Assembly (NCBI RefSeq): GCF_001971725.1
Contig: NZ_CP019388.1
Span: 1,488,001 to 1,552,000, forward strand
DNA: 64,000 bases
Direction: 5' to 3'
Source of the DNA: Winogradskyella sp. J14-2
GTDB lineage: Bacteria; Bacteroidota; Bacteroidia; Flavobacteriales; Flavobacteriaceae
The notes below the pieces were generated by a model, which was given only the letters and a program-made list of their open reading frames with translations, was not told the DNA's origin and ran no database searches. Shown in pieces: positions 44,135-52,867 of this stretch. A program made the translations under genes and the position numbers. How positions within the stretch are numbered: the stretch's first letter is position 1; each line of letters opens with the position of its first letter.

Positions 44135-46459
44135 TTAAATATGGTTGCTAGTGAAAAACTGAAAACGGAACATATTTTTTATTCTAACTCTAGTTTTTGA
44201 TCGTTGTTTAGGTAATTCACCTAAAACCGTTTCAACTTCTTTAATATCTACACCGTTGATGATGAATTTAATCTTCTCACCTACTAATCCTTTTACGTGG
44301 TCTAGAATATTATGGTCTGCTTTTGTCCATAAACGGTTAGAGCGACAAACTAGTAATGCCAAATCTGAATTTGCTATTAATTCTGATGGGTAATTAAACT
44401 CGATTAAGTTTGGTAATTCTATTAAAATATAATCTGTGTTTTGGTTGTTTTTTTCTGATACTTCAAAGCTTAATTCATCATAATTTTTAACATCTCTATA
44501 AGCTATACTTTTGTTATAAACATAGTATTCTGAAGCACTTAAACCAGCTGTTGTTTGTGATAAGAACGGATGATTATAATCTATTCTCGGATCTTGATAC
44601 CCTAAAAATTTATACAACCAAGGTGATTTAGAAACACTTGTTTTAGACTTATCTTCATTTGAATGATTTAATACTAAAACTGAGTATCCAGAAGCTTTTA
44701 ATCGTTTAGCAATATTTGCGGTAATCACACTTTTACCTTCGTTACTTTTGGTACTAAAAACCGTAATAATTTTTGGTGTTTTGGTATTATTTTGCGCCTT
44801 AAAATTTTGATGAAAATTTTGCATCACAAAATCCATTAATCGGTCTTGCATTTTTACCAAATCTAAATGAGGTTTTGCTCTAAAAAGCTTTGGCAACATA
44901 CCAATTGATGGGATTTGTAATTTTTCTGAAGCCTTTTGCTCATTTTTTAAGGTATCATCAAAAAATTCCATAAACAAAATGGTAGCCAGTATTATAATTC
45001 CGGTGATAAAAACTATGGCTATAATAATGATTTTTCGTTTTGACGGCATTGGCTTTAACGGATAAAAAGGCGGATCTACAGCAGTTAAATTACTAGACAA
45101 TTGTGCATCTTGAAACTTTAGTTTTGCCAAATTAAGTCCATGTAAAATCTCTAAATATTCTTGTTCTGCCACATTAATTTCGCGTTCTATACGCTTAAGG
45201 TTGGCACCAGCTGGTGCGTAGGTAGCAAATTGTTTTTCAATAGCTTTGTTTTGTTGATTCATCACAGAAAGTTTTGCTTTTAAATCTTCACTTTCTACTG
45301 TTTTGTCTACCCAATCTGGCAAAACTTTTTTAATAGGAACACCATCGGTTGAGTTTTGAAAAGTGTACAACTCATCTACATTAGTTTTAATTTCCTTTTG
45401 AAGTGCTTTTGCCTGCTTTTTAAGGTTTTCTAAATGTTGTTTTGATGTTTCGTTATTACTAGATTTTGCAGCATACATTCCTATTTTATAGTTAAGTTCG
45501 CCCAATTCTTTTTTGCTATCTACAATGGCATTATTTTTTTGTTGAATTAACTCTTGTATTGCCAACTTTTGTTCTAATCGCTGCGCAGAAGCCTCAGACC
45601 CTGCCAATTGCGCCATTCCTTTTTTGTAGGCCACATCCATATCTTCTTTAACAATAGCAACTGCTTTACTCTGTTCGTAATAGTTAATGATATTGTTATC
45701 TTGATTAAATTTTAGTAGCTTTTGCTCTATCGCTTTCAGCTTTTTTTCAGATTCTGAAAGTTGTGCTTCAAAATATTTTACCACGGTATCAGACCCATTT
45801 TCCTTTAAATCTTTATATTTTTTTGTACAAACATCAATGTATATTTTTAGGGTTTGTTGGCAAATACCAGGATCGTCAATTTCGTAGCTTAATTTTACCA
45901 AATCACTAGAAGAAATACGCTCAACCTTTACTTTAGAAATGGCTTCGAGCGAATAATGTGGATCATCAAAACTCAACAACGAATACACAAAATTAGAGTT
46001 GTCGCTGTTCATCAACTCGGTTAAGTATAAGACGGTTGTCTCGTAATCTAAATTTCCGTTTTCATCTAGGTTTTTATTAGTTGCCAAATAGCTTTTTAAA
46101 TCTTCTGGAAGTATTTCCATCAATGCCTCATAAGATTCATCTGAAATAAATTTATGATTTGGTTTTCTTAGGGATAAATGCTGACTTAACAACCGTATAG
46201 CCACTTCTTCTTGCGTATCTCTAGATTTTATAACATTAATCAAGTTATCAAACGCATTGTTGGCTGCCAGATAATTAAATGTTTTGTCCATTTCTATAGA
46301 CGAACCTGAAGCAATACCAGTGTACAACATTGTTTCTGAGTAGTAACTTCGTTTTGGATTAATGGTAAGCAATACGGCCAGCAACCCAAAAATTAAGGGT
46401 ACAACTGTTAGAATAGTCTTGTGCTTTAGAATAAGTTTTATAAAATCAATTGGTTTCAT
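44135..46459 (-). CDS. Wzz/BY-kinase-like polysaccharide co-polymerase with degenerate ATPase domain
   Basis: A 774-residue polysaccharide co-polymerase. An N-terminal Wzz domain with a first membrane helix (about 15-32) is followed by a long periplasmic coiled-coil region, a second helix (about 475-495) and a cytoplasmic ATPase-like domain. Walker A is intact (FSTKSNEGKSVITANIAK, near 571). The Walker A' position reads VLVLNHSNEDKS, without the Asp-rich motif, and Walker B reads YILIELPNL with Glu for Asp. No C-terminal tyrosine cluster is present. It therefore probably sets chain length without acting as a normal tyrosine kinase. It follows the half-TolC gene. Confidence 0.88.
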   Translation of the reverse strand: MKPIDFIKLILKHKTILTVVPLIFGLLAVLLTINPKRSYYSETMLYTGIASGSSIEMDKTFNYLAANNAFDNLINVIKSRDTQEEVAIRLLSQHLSLRKPNHKFISDESYEALMEILPEDLKSYLATNKNLDENGNLDYETTVLYLTELMNSDNSNFVYSLLSFDDPHYSLEAISKVKVERISSSDLVKLSYEIDDPGICQQTLKIYIDVCTKKYKDLKENGSDTVVKYFEAQLSESEKKLKAIEQKLLKFNQDNNIINYYEQSKAVAIVKEDMDVAYKKGMAQLAGSEASAQRLEQKLAIQELIQQKNNAIVDSKKELGELNYKIGMYAAKSSNNETSKQHLENLKKQAKALQKEIKTNVDELYTFQNSTDGVPIKKVLPDWVDKTVESEDLKAKLSVMNQQNKAIEKQFATYAPAGANLKRIEREINVAEQEYLEILHGLNLAKLKFQDAQLSSNLTAVDPPFYPLKPMPSKRKIIIIAIVFITGIIILATILFMEFFDDTLKNEQKASEKLQIPSIGMLPKLFRAKPHLDLVKMQDRLMDFVMQNFHQNFKAQNNTKTPKIITVFSTKSNEGKSVITANIAKRLKASGYSVLVLNHSNEDKSKTSVSKSPWLYKFLGYQDPRIDYNHPFLSQTTAGLSASEYYVYNKSIAYRDVKNYDELSFEVSEKNNQNTDYILIELPNLIEFNYPSELIANSDLALLVCRSNRLWTKADHNILDHVKGLVGEKIKFIINGVDIKEVETVLGELPKQRSKTRVRIKNMFRFQFFTSNHI

Positions 46460-46477
46460 CTTGCTGTGTTTAAGACA

Positions 46478-47212
46478 TTAGTTGATTTGAATACCTGTAT
46501 AGTTTTCTAGAAGTTTTTTAGCGAGAAGTAAGTTAGATTTCGCCTTTTCAAACTCAGTAGCAACACCAGCTGTGATGTCAGAAATTCTGATATACTCATA
46601 AATTTCTATTTGTCCGTTGGTAAACTCTTTTTTTGCCATTTCCATATTGACTTTAGCATCGCTAAGATTAATGGCCTGAATTTCTAATAATTGCTCTTTA
46701 AGAATTAAATCCTCGTAAAAGCGTATAACAGTTTCTCTAATCTCATACTCTTGGAATTTTACCAAATTTTCGGCTTGAGAAATTTCTGTTTTAGCTTGTT
46801 TGATTTCAGATTTTCTATTGAAAATATCAAATACAGGTATCTTAAGATATAACCCAACACCATAGTTAGTCTGTGTTGTAGCACTTGCCAACGTTACAAC
46901 ATCATTACCGCTAACGTTATTAGAGAAATTATTAAAATTACCATATCTGGTATCTGCCTGTATCCCAAAATTTCTGGTCCAGTTACGACGTTTAGATTTT
47001 AGGTTGGCCTTTTTTACTTCAATTTCATCTTTTCTATACCCTAACATGCCGTTATTTGCTAATGCAGAATCTATTAATACTTCGAGCTCTGGTATTAACA
47101 ATTTAAACGATTCTGTTTGATTTGCATCTACGATAGAATCTTGAGCGAAAGCTAATTTGGCAGTCAACAAGAAAGTTAAAAGCACCTTAGATATCTTAAA
47201 AATCTGTTTCAT
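46478..47212 (-). CDS. Half-length TolC-family outer-membrane protein
   Basis: A 244-residue exported protein (MKQIFKISKVLLTFLLTAKLAFAQ signal) with one TolC-type repeat: a helical part (LEVLIDSALANNGMLGYRKDEIEVKKANL), a beta-rich centre (GVGLYLKIPVFDIFNR) and a second helical part (SQAENLVKFQEYEIRETVIRFYEDL). Full TolC proteins have two such repeats and over 400 residues. I take ATG 47212; 47224 is possible. No Wza-type export protein is in the cluster, so this could be its functional substitute at the outer membrane (inference). It is preceded by LytTR-type site B. Confidence 0.82.
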   Translation of the reverse strand: MKQIFKISKVLLTFLLTAKLAFAQDSIVDANQTESFKLLIPELEVLIDSALANNGMLGYRKDEIEVKKANLKSKRRNWTRNFGIQADTRYGNFNNFSNNVSGNDVVTLASATTQTNYGVGLYLKIPVFDIFNRKSEIKQAKTEISQAENLVKFQEYEIRETVIRFYEDLILKEQLLEIQAINLSDAKVNMEMAKKEFTNGQIEIYEYIRISDITAGVATEFEKAKSNLLLAKKLLENYTGIQIN

Positions 47213-47255
47213 AATTTTAAACATTTGTCTTTGTTAGACCAGTTGTAATTTGATA

Positions 47256-47322
47256 CAAACTTACGTTACCGATAGGGCGAATTCTGTTATATTTCGATGG
47301 ATGAACGGTAAGTATAGATGAG
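47256..47322 (-). promoter_or_regulatory. LytTR-type double site plus TAnnTTTG promoter (site B, before half-TolC gene)
   Basis: On the minus strand, half-sites CTCATCTATA (47322-47313) and TCCATCGAAA (47301-47292) start 21 bp apart, with CTTACCGTTC between them. After 28 bases comes TAAGTTTG (47263-47256). The arrangement is identical to sites A and C. Confidence 0.78.
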
Positions 47323-47364
47323 CAGGTAAGATGTTATGACTAAGTTATTTTAGACGTATTTAAA

Positions 47365-47402
47365 TAAAAAAGCTACCATTTCAACACCATGAAATAGTAG
47401 CT
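47365..47402 (-). terminator. Terminator after the sugar transferase gene
   Basis: On the minus strand AGCTACTATTTCA (47402-47390) pairs with TGAAATGGTAGCT (47383-47371), one wobble, followed by a T-run. It ends the ugd-uxs-regulator-transferase unit. Confidence 0.9.
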
Positions 47403-47428
47403 ATATAACAATAGTCAAATTAATAAAA

Positions 47429-48616
47429 CTATACTGTACTTTTCTGAAATAATGCAGGTATGGTGCTAAGCAAAATTTTTATATCAAACCAAAATGAGTA
47501 GTTGTTACCTGTAAAATAATCAGCATATTTATTATCTAATGCTATTCGTTCCTCTTCAGACATATTGCCACCTTTCCCTCTAAGTTCTACTTGCCAAATT
47601 CCTGTAATTCCAGCAGGTGCTAAAAAGCGTTTAGACAGTTGGTCTTTGGTTAAGCACTCTGCCTCATAAACTGGCAATGGTCTATTACCTACTAAAGACA
47701 TATCACCTTTTATGACGTTAATTAACTGCGGCAACTCATCTATACTTGTATTTCTTATAACCTTACCAATTTTTGTAATTCTTGGATCGTCTACAATTTT
47801 GATGAAACTAGATTTTTTGTTCTGAGCCACTTCTTTGCGATAATTATACATATAGTCGCAAACTTTCTCATTTTCAGCATATTTTAACGGTGAGCAATAA
47901 TAACCTTCTGGCAATTTTGCACATTCAGGACACGGTTGGTCTTCTTTTAAATCTTCATTTTCAGTTAAAGTGTTGCTATACTGATTTTTTTTGGCGGCTA
48001 ACTCTTTTAATAATTTATCTGAGCCTTCTTTCATAGAACGCAGCTTATAAAAATCAAAGGTTTTTCTACCAACACGTTTTGCAGTGTAGTAAACTTTCCC
48101 TTTAGATTCTAATCGAATAGCCAGAATAGTTACTAACAAAAATGGCGATAATACAATAAGTATTGATGAGGCTACTACAACATCAAAGATGCGTTTTGAT
48201 AACGGAATTTTGTAAGATACTTTAGCGTTTATTTTGCCGTTCTCAACTTTAGTTTCAGAATTTTGTTTTGCTAAAACCTGGCATCTTTCAGTAATTTGTT
48301 TTTTAGACGTTGTTGTAAGTACAAAAAAGTCGTTTACACCAGCCTGAAATGCTTTTTTAAATACCGTTTGATTGTATTCCTTTACTAAAAGAATGAATGG
48401 AATTTTTGCGAGGTTTTCTTCTTTTAGCTTATTGTAGAAAAACAAGCCGTTGTTTCCGGTTAATTCGTAATCTGAAACTACAACATCTATTTTTGTGCTA
48501 GATTTAAGTATCTTGATAGCTTCTAACCCATTTCGTTTTACGATAACAGCTGTCTTTTTTTCTTCTTTTAACTGATTGATTAATTCTAAATCGTTTCCTA
48601 CGTAAAGTACTTTCAT
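47429..48616 (-). CDS. Receiver-like domain fused to EPS-initiating sugar transferase (WcaJ/WbaP type)
   Basis: A 395-residue fusion. Residues 1-120 look like a response-regulator receiver (VLYVGND, VVVSDYELTG with Asp49, LLVKEYN), but the second acidic residue and the switch Thr/Ala-Lys motif are weak, so it may be degenerate. A membrane helix (about 146-168) leads into a bacterial sugar transferase: VGRKTFDFYKLRSM, IVDDPRITKIGKVIRNTSIDELPQ, GDMSLVGNRP and GITGIWQVELRGKGG. An insert carries CPEC, YYC and VCDYM, possibly a metal site. The transferase should load the first sugar-1-phosphate onto undecaprenyl phosphate, starting EPS synthesis. Confidence 0.9.
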   Translation of the reverse strand: MKVLYVGNDLELINQLKEEKKTAVIVKRNGLEAIKILKSSTKIDVVVSDYELTGNNGLFFYNKLKEENLAKIPFILLVKEYNQTVFKKAFQAGVNDFFVLTTTSKKQITERCQVLAKQNSETKVENGKINAKVSYKIPLSKRIFDVVVASSILIVLSPFLLVTILAIRLESKGKVYYTAKRVGRKTFDFYKLRSMKEGSDKLLKELAAKKNQYSNTLTENEDLKEDQPCPECAKLPEGYYCSPLKYAENEKVCDYMYNYRKEVAQNKKSSFIKIVDDPRITKIGKVIRNTSIDELPQLINVIKGDMSLVGNRPLPVYEAECLTKDQLSKRFLAPAGITGIWQVELRGKGGNMSEEERIALDNKYADYFTGNNYSFWFDIKILLSTIPALFQKSTV

Positions 48617-48656
48617 AACTTGATGGTTTTGATTTTTTTTGAATGATTACAATTAA

Positions 48657-49043
48657 TTACCAAGCACTTGCATAATGAATTGGATATAGATTTTTCTTTA
48701 CAACCTCATCCAATTCTTCTGGGTTAAATGGTTTTGTTAGATAATCTTGGGCACCTAATTGGTAACATTTTACACGTTCTTTACTTTCGGCTTTACCAGA
48801 AAGCATTACAACTGGCGTATGTTTAGTGTAACCCCTTAATCTAAATTGTTTTAAAAACTCAAAGCCGTCCATATCTTCCATTTGAATATCGCTTATGACT
48901 AAATCTGGTAAATTTGCGTCTAACCAATTCAGAGCTTCTTTGGCTGAATATACTGAAACCACTTCGTAGTTATTTCCTAAAAAGAATTCTAAAAGCGTTG
49001 TCATTGTGAGCTCGTCATCAATAACTAATATTTTTTTCTTCAT
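48657..49043 (-). CDS. Single-domain response regulator (CheY-like)
   Basis: A 128-residue receiver domain. The acidic pair is DDE (residues 8-10, ILVIDDELTM), the phosphoacceptor Asp is in LVISDIQMEDMDG (near 52), followed by VVMLSGKAES and DYLTKPFNPEEL with the conserved Lys. No output domain is present. It sits between uxs and the receiver-fused sugar transferase, so it may modulate the EPS initiation complex directly (inference). Confidence 0.93.
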   Translation of the reverse strand: MKKKILVIDDELTMTTLLEFFLGNNYEVVSVYSAKEALNWLDANLPDLVISDIQMEDMDGFEFLKQFRLRGYTKHTPVVMLSGKAESKERVKCYQLGAQDYLTKPFNPEELDEVVKKNLYPIHYASAW

Positions 49044-49063
49044 AATAATTTGATTGAAATTGA

Positions 49064-50005
49064 TTATTTGATAAGTGCTTTGAAAAATGAAATGGTTTGT
49101 TCAAGACCGTCGTCTAGGTTTACTTTTGGTTCCCAATCCAATGCTTGTTTTGCCAAAGAAATATCTGGTTTTCTCATCATTGGGTCGTCAGACGGTAAGT
49201 CTTTATAAATTATTTTAGATTTTGAATTTGTAAGCTTAATTACCTTTTCTGCCAATTCAATAATCTTAAACTCCACAGGATTACCAATGTTTACAGGATT
49301 AGTAAATGATGCATCGGTATTCATTGTTCTTATCATACCTTCTACAAGATCATCAACAAATTGAAAGCTTCTAGTTTGATTACCTTTACCATAAACCGTA
49401 ATGTCTTCGTTTTTTAAAGCCTGCACGATAAAATTAGACACTACTCTACCATCGTTTGGATGCATTCTTGGGCCGTAAGTATTAAAGATTCTAACAATTT
49501 TGGTCTCTACATTATTCTGGCTGTTGTAATCTCTAAACAAGGTTTCTGCTGCGCGTTTACCTTCGTCGTAGCACGAACGCTCACCAACAGGATTTACATT
49601 TCCCCAATAGGATTCTGGTTGAGGGTGCACTAAAGGATTACCGTAAACTTCGCTCGTTGACGCTTGTAAAATCTTAGCATTAACACGCTTTGCTAATCCC
49701 AACATATTTATGGCGCCCATAACCGATGTTTTTATGGTTTTAATTGGGTTGTATTGATAATGCACTGGCGAAGCTGGACAAGCCAAGTTATAAATTTCAT
49801 CTACTTCTATTAAGTAAGGGTTAATAACATCATGACGAATAAGCTCAAAATACGGGTTAGACATTAAATGAAGAATGTTCTGTTTTTGTCCTGTAAAAAA
49901 GTTGTCTAAACAATAGACTTCGTGTCCTTCTGAAAGTAATCTTTCACAAAGGTGAGAACCTACAAATCCTGCGCCACCTGTAACTAATATTCTTTTTTTG
50001 ACCAT
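49064..50005 (-). CDS. uxs: UDP-glucuronate decarboxylase (UDP-xylose synthase)
   Basis: A 313-residue short-chain dehydrogenase/epimerase-family enzyme. [15 protein letters not shown] binds NAD; STSEVYG and the catalytic YxxxK ([13 protein letters not shown]) are present; EANGPRM-like [23 protein letters not shown] fits UDP-xylose synthase closely. It converts UDP-glucuronate to UDP-xylose. The upstream gene makes UDP-glucuronate, so the pair supplies glucuronate and xylose residues to the EPS. Cytoplasmic. Confidence 0.92.
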   Translation of the reverse strand: MVKKRILVTGGAGFVGSHLCERLLSEGHEVYCLDNFFTGQKQNILHLMSNPYFELIRHDVINPYLIEVDEIYNLACPASPVHYQYNPIKTIKTSVMGAINMLGLAKRVNAKILQASTSEVYGNPLVHPQPESYWGNVNPVGERSCYDEGKRAAETLFRDYNSQNNVETKIVRIFNTYGPRMHPNDGRVVSNFIVQALKNEDITVYGKGNQTRSFQFVDDLVEGMIRTMNTDASFTNPVNIGNPVEFKIIELAEKVIKLTNSKSKIIYKDLPSDDPMMRKPDISLAKQALDWEPKVNLDDGLEQTISFFKALIK

Positions 50006-50032
50006 AATATTTGGGATTTATGAACTAGTGGA

Positions 50033-51397
50033 TTAACCCACTAGTTCTAAACTTTTATTTGTTTCTTTTTTTGTTTGAACTGTTTTAACACCAATACAAG
50101 AATATTGGTAACCAAGATTGTGCATCTCTTCTTTATCGTAGATGTTTCTTCCATCAAAAACAACCGCTTCGTTTAACAGGTGTTTCATTATTTTAAAGTT
50201 AGGAATCTTAAACTCTGACCATTCTGTTAGTACTGCCAAACAATCTGCACCAATTAAAGCTTCGTATTGTTCTTCACAATAATTTATTGTATCACCAAAA
50301 TGATGTTTTGCCTCTTCTGCTGCAACAGGGTCGTATGCATTTACAGTTGCACCAGCCGCAAGTAATTCCTTTATGATTTGTAATGATGGTGCTTCACGCA
50401 TATCATCGGTTTGTGGTTTAAAGGATAATCCCCAAACTGCAATGGTTTTCCCTCTTAAATCACCTTTAAAATGTGAATTTATTTTATTGAACAACACTAA
50501 CTTCTGAGATTTATTTACAGCCTCAACCGCTTTAAGCACTTGTAGTTCGTATTTGTTTTCGCTTGCTGTTCTAATTAGAGCTTGTACATCTTTAGGAAAG
50601 CAAGATCCGCCGTAACCAATACCTGGATAAATAAATTTTGTACCGATACGAGAATCTGAACCAATACCTTTTCTAACATTATTAATATCCGCACCAACAA
50701 CTTCACATAAGTTTGCAATATCATTGATGAAACTAATTTTAGTTGCCAACATTGCGTTTGCAGCATACTTTGTCATTTCAGCAGAAACGATATCCATAAA
50801 AATTATGGGATGACCATTTAATGTAAATGGCTTGTAAAGTTTGTTAAGTAATTTTTCTGCTCTTTCACTTTCTGTACCAACTACAATGCGGTCTGGTTTC
50901 ATAAAATCGTCAATTGCAGCACCTTCTTTTAAAAATTCTGGGTTTGAAGCTACATCAAACGGAATGTCTGTCTTACGTTTATCCAACTCTTCTTGAACTG
51001 CATTTTTCACTTTTATTGAGGTACCAACTGGTACTGTACTTTTTGTTACGATTAGTTTATAATCGTTCATAGTTCTACCACACTCGCGTGCTACAGCCAA
51101 TACGTGTTTTAAATCTGCACTACCATCTTCATCTGGTGGTGTACCTACACTTATAAATACCACTTCAGAATCTGATATAGAATCTGCTAAACTGGTTGAA
51201 AAGCTCAATCGGTTTTTTTCCATATTACGCGTAATCATTTTTTCTAATCCTGGTTCGTAAATGGGAATGATGCCATTGTTTAAGTTGTCTATTTTCTTTT
51301 TGTCAACATCAACACATACAACGTCGATACCTACTTCCGAAAAACAAGCGCCTGTAACTAAGCCTACATAGCCACTTCCTACAATTGTTATTTTCAT
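50033..51397 (-). CDS. ugd: UDP-glucose 6-dehydrogenase
   Basis: A 454-residue enzyme oxidising UDP-glucose to UDP-glucuronate with two NAD+. Motifs: [15 protein letters not shown] at the N-terminus, [17 protein letters not shown], the catalytic Cys in [14 protein letters not shown] (about residue 264) and [16 protein letters not shown] in the C-terminal domain. Full length for the family. It is the first gene of its EPS transcription unit, with LytTR-type site C 69 bases upstream. Confidence 0.95.
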   Translation of the reverse strand: MKITIVGSGYVGLVTGACFSEVGIDVVCVDVDKKKIDNLNNGIIPIYEPGLEKMITRNMEKNRLSFSTSLADSISDSEVVFISVGTPPDEDGSADLKHVLAVARECGRTMNDYKLIVTKSTVPVGTSIKVKNAVQEELDKRKTDIPFDVASNPEFLKEGAAIDDFMKPDRIVVGTESERAEKLLNKLYKPFTLNGHPIIFMDIVSAEMTKYAANAMLATKISFINDIANLCEVVGADINNVRKGIGSDSRIGTKFIYPGIGYGGSCFPKDVQALIRTASENKYELQVLKAVEAVNKSQKLVLFNKINSHFKGDLRGKTIAVWGLSFKPQTDDMREAPSLQIIKELLAAGATVNAYDPVAAEEAKHHFGDTINYCEEQYEALIGADCLAVLTEWSEFKIPNFKIMKHLLNEAVVFDGRNIYDKEEMHNLGYQYSCIGVKTVQTKKETNKSLELVG

Positions 51398-51429
51398 AAT
51401 TAATGGTTTTTAGTTTTTAAATTCTGGGG

Positions 51430-51496
51430 CAAACTTAGTTGCGATGGCACTGTTAGTTCAATAAATTTCGATGGGTAAACAGTAAGTGTAGACCAA
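51430..51496 (-). promoter_or_regulatory. LytTR-type double site plus TAnnTTTG promoter (site C, before ugd)
   Basis: On the minus strand, half-sites TTGGTCTACA (51496-51487) and CCCATCGAAA (51475-51466) start 21 bp apart. After 28 bases comes TAAGTTTG (51437-51430), 33 bases before the ugd ATG. Same geometry as sites A, B and F. Confidence 0.78.
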
Positions 51497-51651
51497 TGGA
51501 CAATAACAATTGGTGTTTTGTTTTACAGTAAAACAGATTGGATTTAGGCAGCTGTTTTAACGTACAAAGTGAGTATTTAGTTTTCTGAAGTTGTTTGCTT
51601 TAAGCTCAAATCTAAAAAAAGGAGATTGCTTTTAAGACATAGATTACTTAT

Positions 51652-51687
51652 AAAAAACAAAAGGCAAAAACTAAGGTTTTTGCCTTT
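51652..51687 (-). terminator. Strong terminator in the long ugd-LytTR gap
   Basis: On the minus strand AAAGGCAAAAAC (51687-51676) pairs perfectly with GTTTTTGCCTTT (51671-51660) over a 4-base loop, then TTGTTTTTTA. There is no gene between this and the LytTR-operon terminator at 51974, so it must end another transcript. Confidence 0.88.
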
Positions 51688-51849
51688 CTGACTGCGTTAT
51701 TAATTAGGGTTAAATAATAATCGATTATGAAGTATTAAAACACTACTTACTACTGTGCGTTTGTGCTGTTAATCATTTTTTTGAAAGACAAAGGCTTTCG
51801 CCTTTGCCTTTTCAAACCATCAATCCAAAAACCATAAAAACTTATGATC
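51652..51849 (-). ncRNA. Candidate small structured RNA between ugd and the LytTR operon
   Basis: The 747-base gap 51398-52144 has no convincing gene. Within it, a TAnnTTTG match (TACTTTTG, minus strand 51863-51856) is followed by about 200 bases ending at a strong terminator. The candidate contains a long hairpin at 51780-51816: a 16-bp stem with one wobble and one bulge, closed by a GAAA tetraloop. Only tiny frames exist (for example MINSTNAQ). No -33 TTG is seen, so the promoter is uncertain. It does not match a riboswitch I know. Confidence 0.4.
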
Positions 51850-51973
51850 CTCTCACAAAAGTAGTATTAAAGGATACTGTAAGCCTCTACTTTTTGTTGA
51901 ATGGACTTAATCTACATATAGAATGCAATTATGTGTCGACGAACGGTAACTGAGTTGTATTTTTTAATCAAAT

Positions 51974-52006
51974 AAAAAAGGCAGAACGCTCTTTGCGTCT
52001 GCCTTT
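51974..52006 (-). terminator. Terminator of the H-NOX-kinase-LytTR operon
   Basis: On the minus strand AAAGGCAGACGC (52006-51995) pairs with GCGTTCTGCCTTT (51989-51977), one bulged base, followed by a T-run. It lies about 140 bases after the LytTR stop. Confidence 0.87.
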
Positions 52007-52125
52007 AATTGCTATTAATTCAATATTTAAACCTACCTTTTTGAATATGGTACAAATATAGAGTAGGTACTTGAGTAAAGGCACTATAATTCGCTAGTTA
52101 TCCTTATTGAAACGTTGAATAGCGA

Positions 52126-52138
52126 TTTAGTGTCGGTG
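52126..52138 (-). repeat. 13-bp motif, copy 2 (YACCGACRCTAAA)
   Basis: CACCGACACTAAA on the minus strand, 6 bases beyond the LytTR stop. Related copies are at 35822-35834 (TACCGACACTAAA) and 58021-58033 (TACCGACGCTAAA), all on the minus strand. The other two lie 60-105 bases upstream of genes, which suggests a regulator site; this copy has no gene directly downstream. Confidence 0.5.
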
Positions 52139-52144
52139 AGTTGT

Positions 52145-52858
52145 TTATAACAGGTTTAATCGCTTCATTAATTCTGGACGGTTAGAGCGACTTACCGGAA
52201 CAACATCCTTTTTAATTAACACGCTATTGTCTTCTATATCGATGATTTTATCGACATTAATAATATAAGAACGGTGAATTTTTAAGAATAGACTATCTGG
52301 TAATTTATCTTCAATCTTTTTTAAAGTAGAATGAACGGTATAATTCTTATTTTCTGTTTTAATTTGAATATAATCTCCTTTAGCTTCTACCAAGTAAATG
52401 CTCGGAATGTCTATTTTAATAAGGCGTCTATCTATATTGACGTAAAGATCATTACCTGAGGTGGTTTCTACCTCATCTGAAGTTTTTGGTTTTGCCTCGA
52501 TTGGCTGTGTAGTGCTTTCAGCCTTTTGTATAGCTTTAGCAAAGCGTTCTGGTGTGATGGGTTTTACCAAATAATCTACAATACAATCGTACTCAAAAGC
52601 CTGTATAGCAAAATTGGCATCTGATGTAGTTAATATTATTTTTGGAGGATTCTTGATGGTTTCAATAAAATCGAAACCTGTAAAATCTGGCATATGAATA
52701 TCTAGTAAAATTAAATCTACTTCATTTTGGTTGAGATATTTTATGGCCTGGATGGCGTTTGGAAATTCTGCGAGAACGTTAAGGTTAGTTACATTGGAAC
52801 AAAGTTGGGATATAATTGCTCTTGCTGTTGCTTCATCATCAATAATTATACAATTCAT
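52145..52858 (-). CDS. LytTR-family response regulator
   Basis: A 237-residue response regulator. The receiver domain has DDE (7-9), phosphoacceptor Asp53 (LILLDIHMPDFTG), ILTTSDANFAIQAF and DYLVKPITPERF. A linker (about 130-145) leads to a LytTR DNA-binding domain (LIKIDIPSIYLVEAKGDYIQIKTENKNYTVHSTLKKI in part, and LFLKIHRSYIINVDKI). LytTR proteins bind imperfect direct repeats about 21 bp apart near promoters. Sites of that form lie upstream of the EPS and signalling genes in this window, so it is the likely regulator. It ends the H-NOX operon, 9 bases after the Hpt gene. Confidence 0.95.
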   Translation of the reverse strand: MNCIIIDDEATARAIISQLCSNVTNLNVLAEFPNAIQAIKYLNQNEVDLILLDIHMPDFTGFDFIETIKNPPKIILTTSDANFAIQAFEYDCIVDYLVKPITPERFAKAIQKAESTTQPIEAKPKTSDEVETTSGNDLYVNIDRRLIKIDIPSIYLVEAKGDYIQIKTENKNYTVHSTLKKIEDKLPDSLFLKIHRSYIINVDKIIDIEDNSVLIKKDVVPVSRSNRPELMKRLNLL

Positions 52859-52867
52859 ACAGTAGGA

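Noticed and set aside
42618-51496. Treating only the ACCGTTCAT string as an AgrA-type binding site
   Set aside because: It matches fully only at site B and near 51940; the 21-bp half-site pair and the 28-base spacing explain all copies better.
51398-52144. Known riboswitch (for example a cyclic-di-GMP type) in the long gap
   Set aside because: A GAAA tetraloop and a CGCACAG string are present, but the conserved core and arrangement of that class are not, and the element has its own terminator far from ugd.
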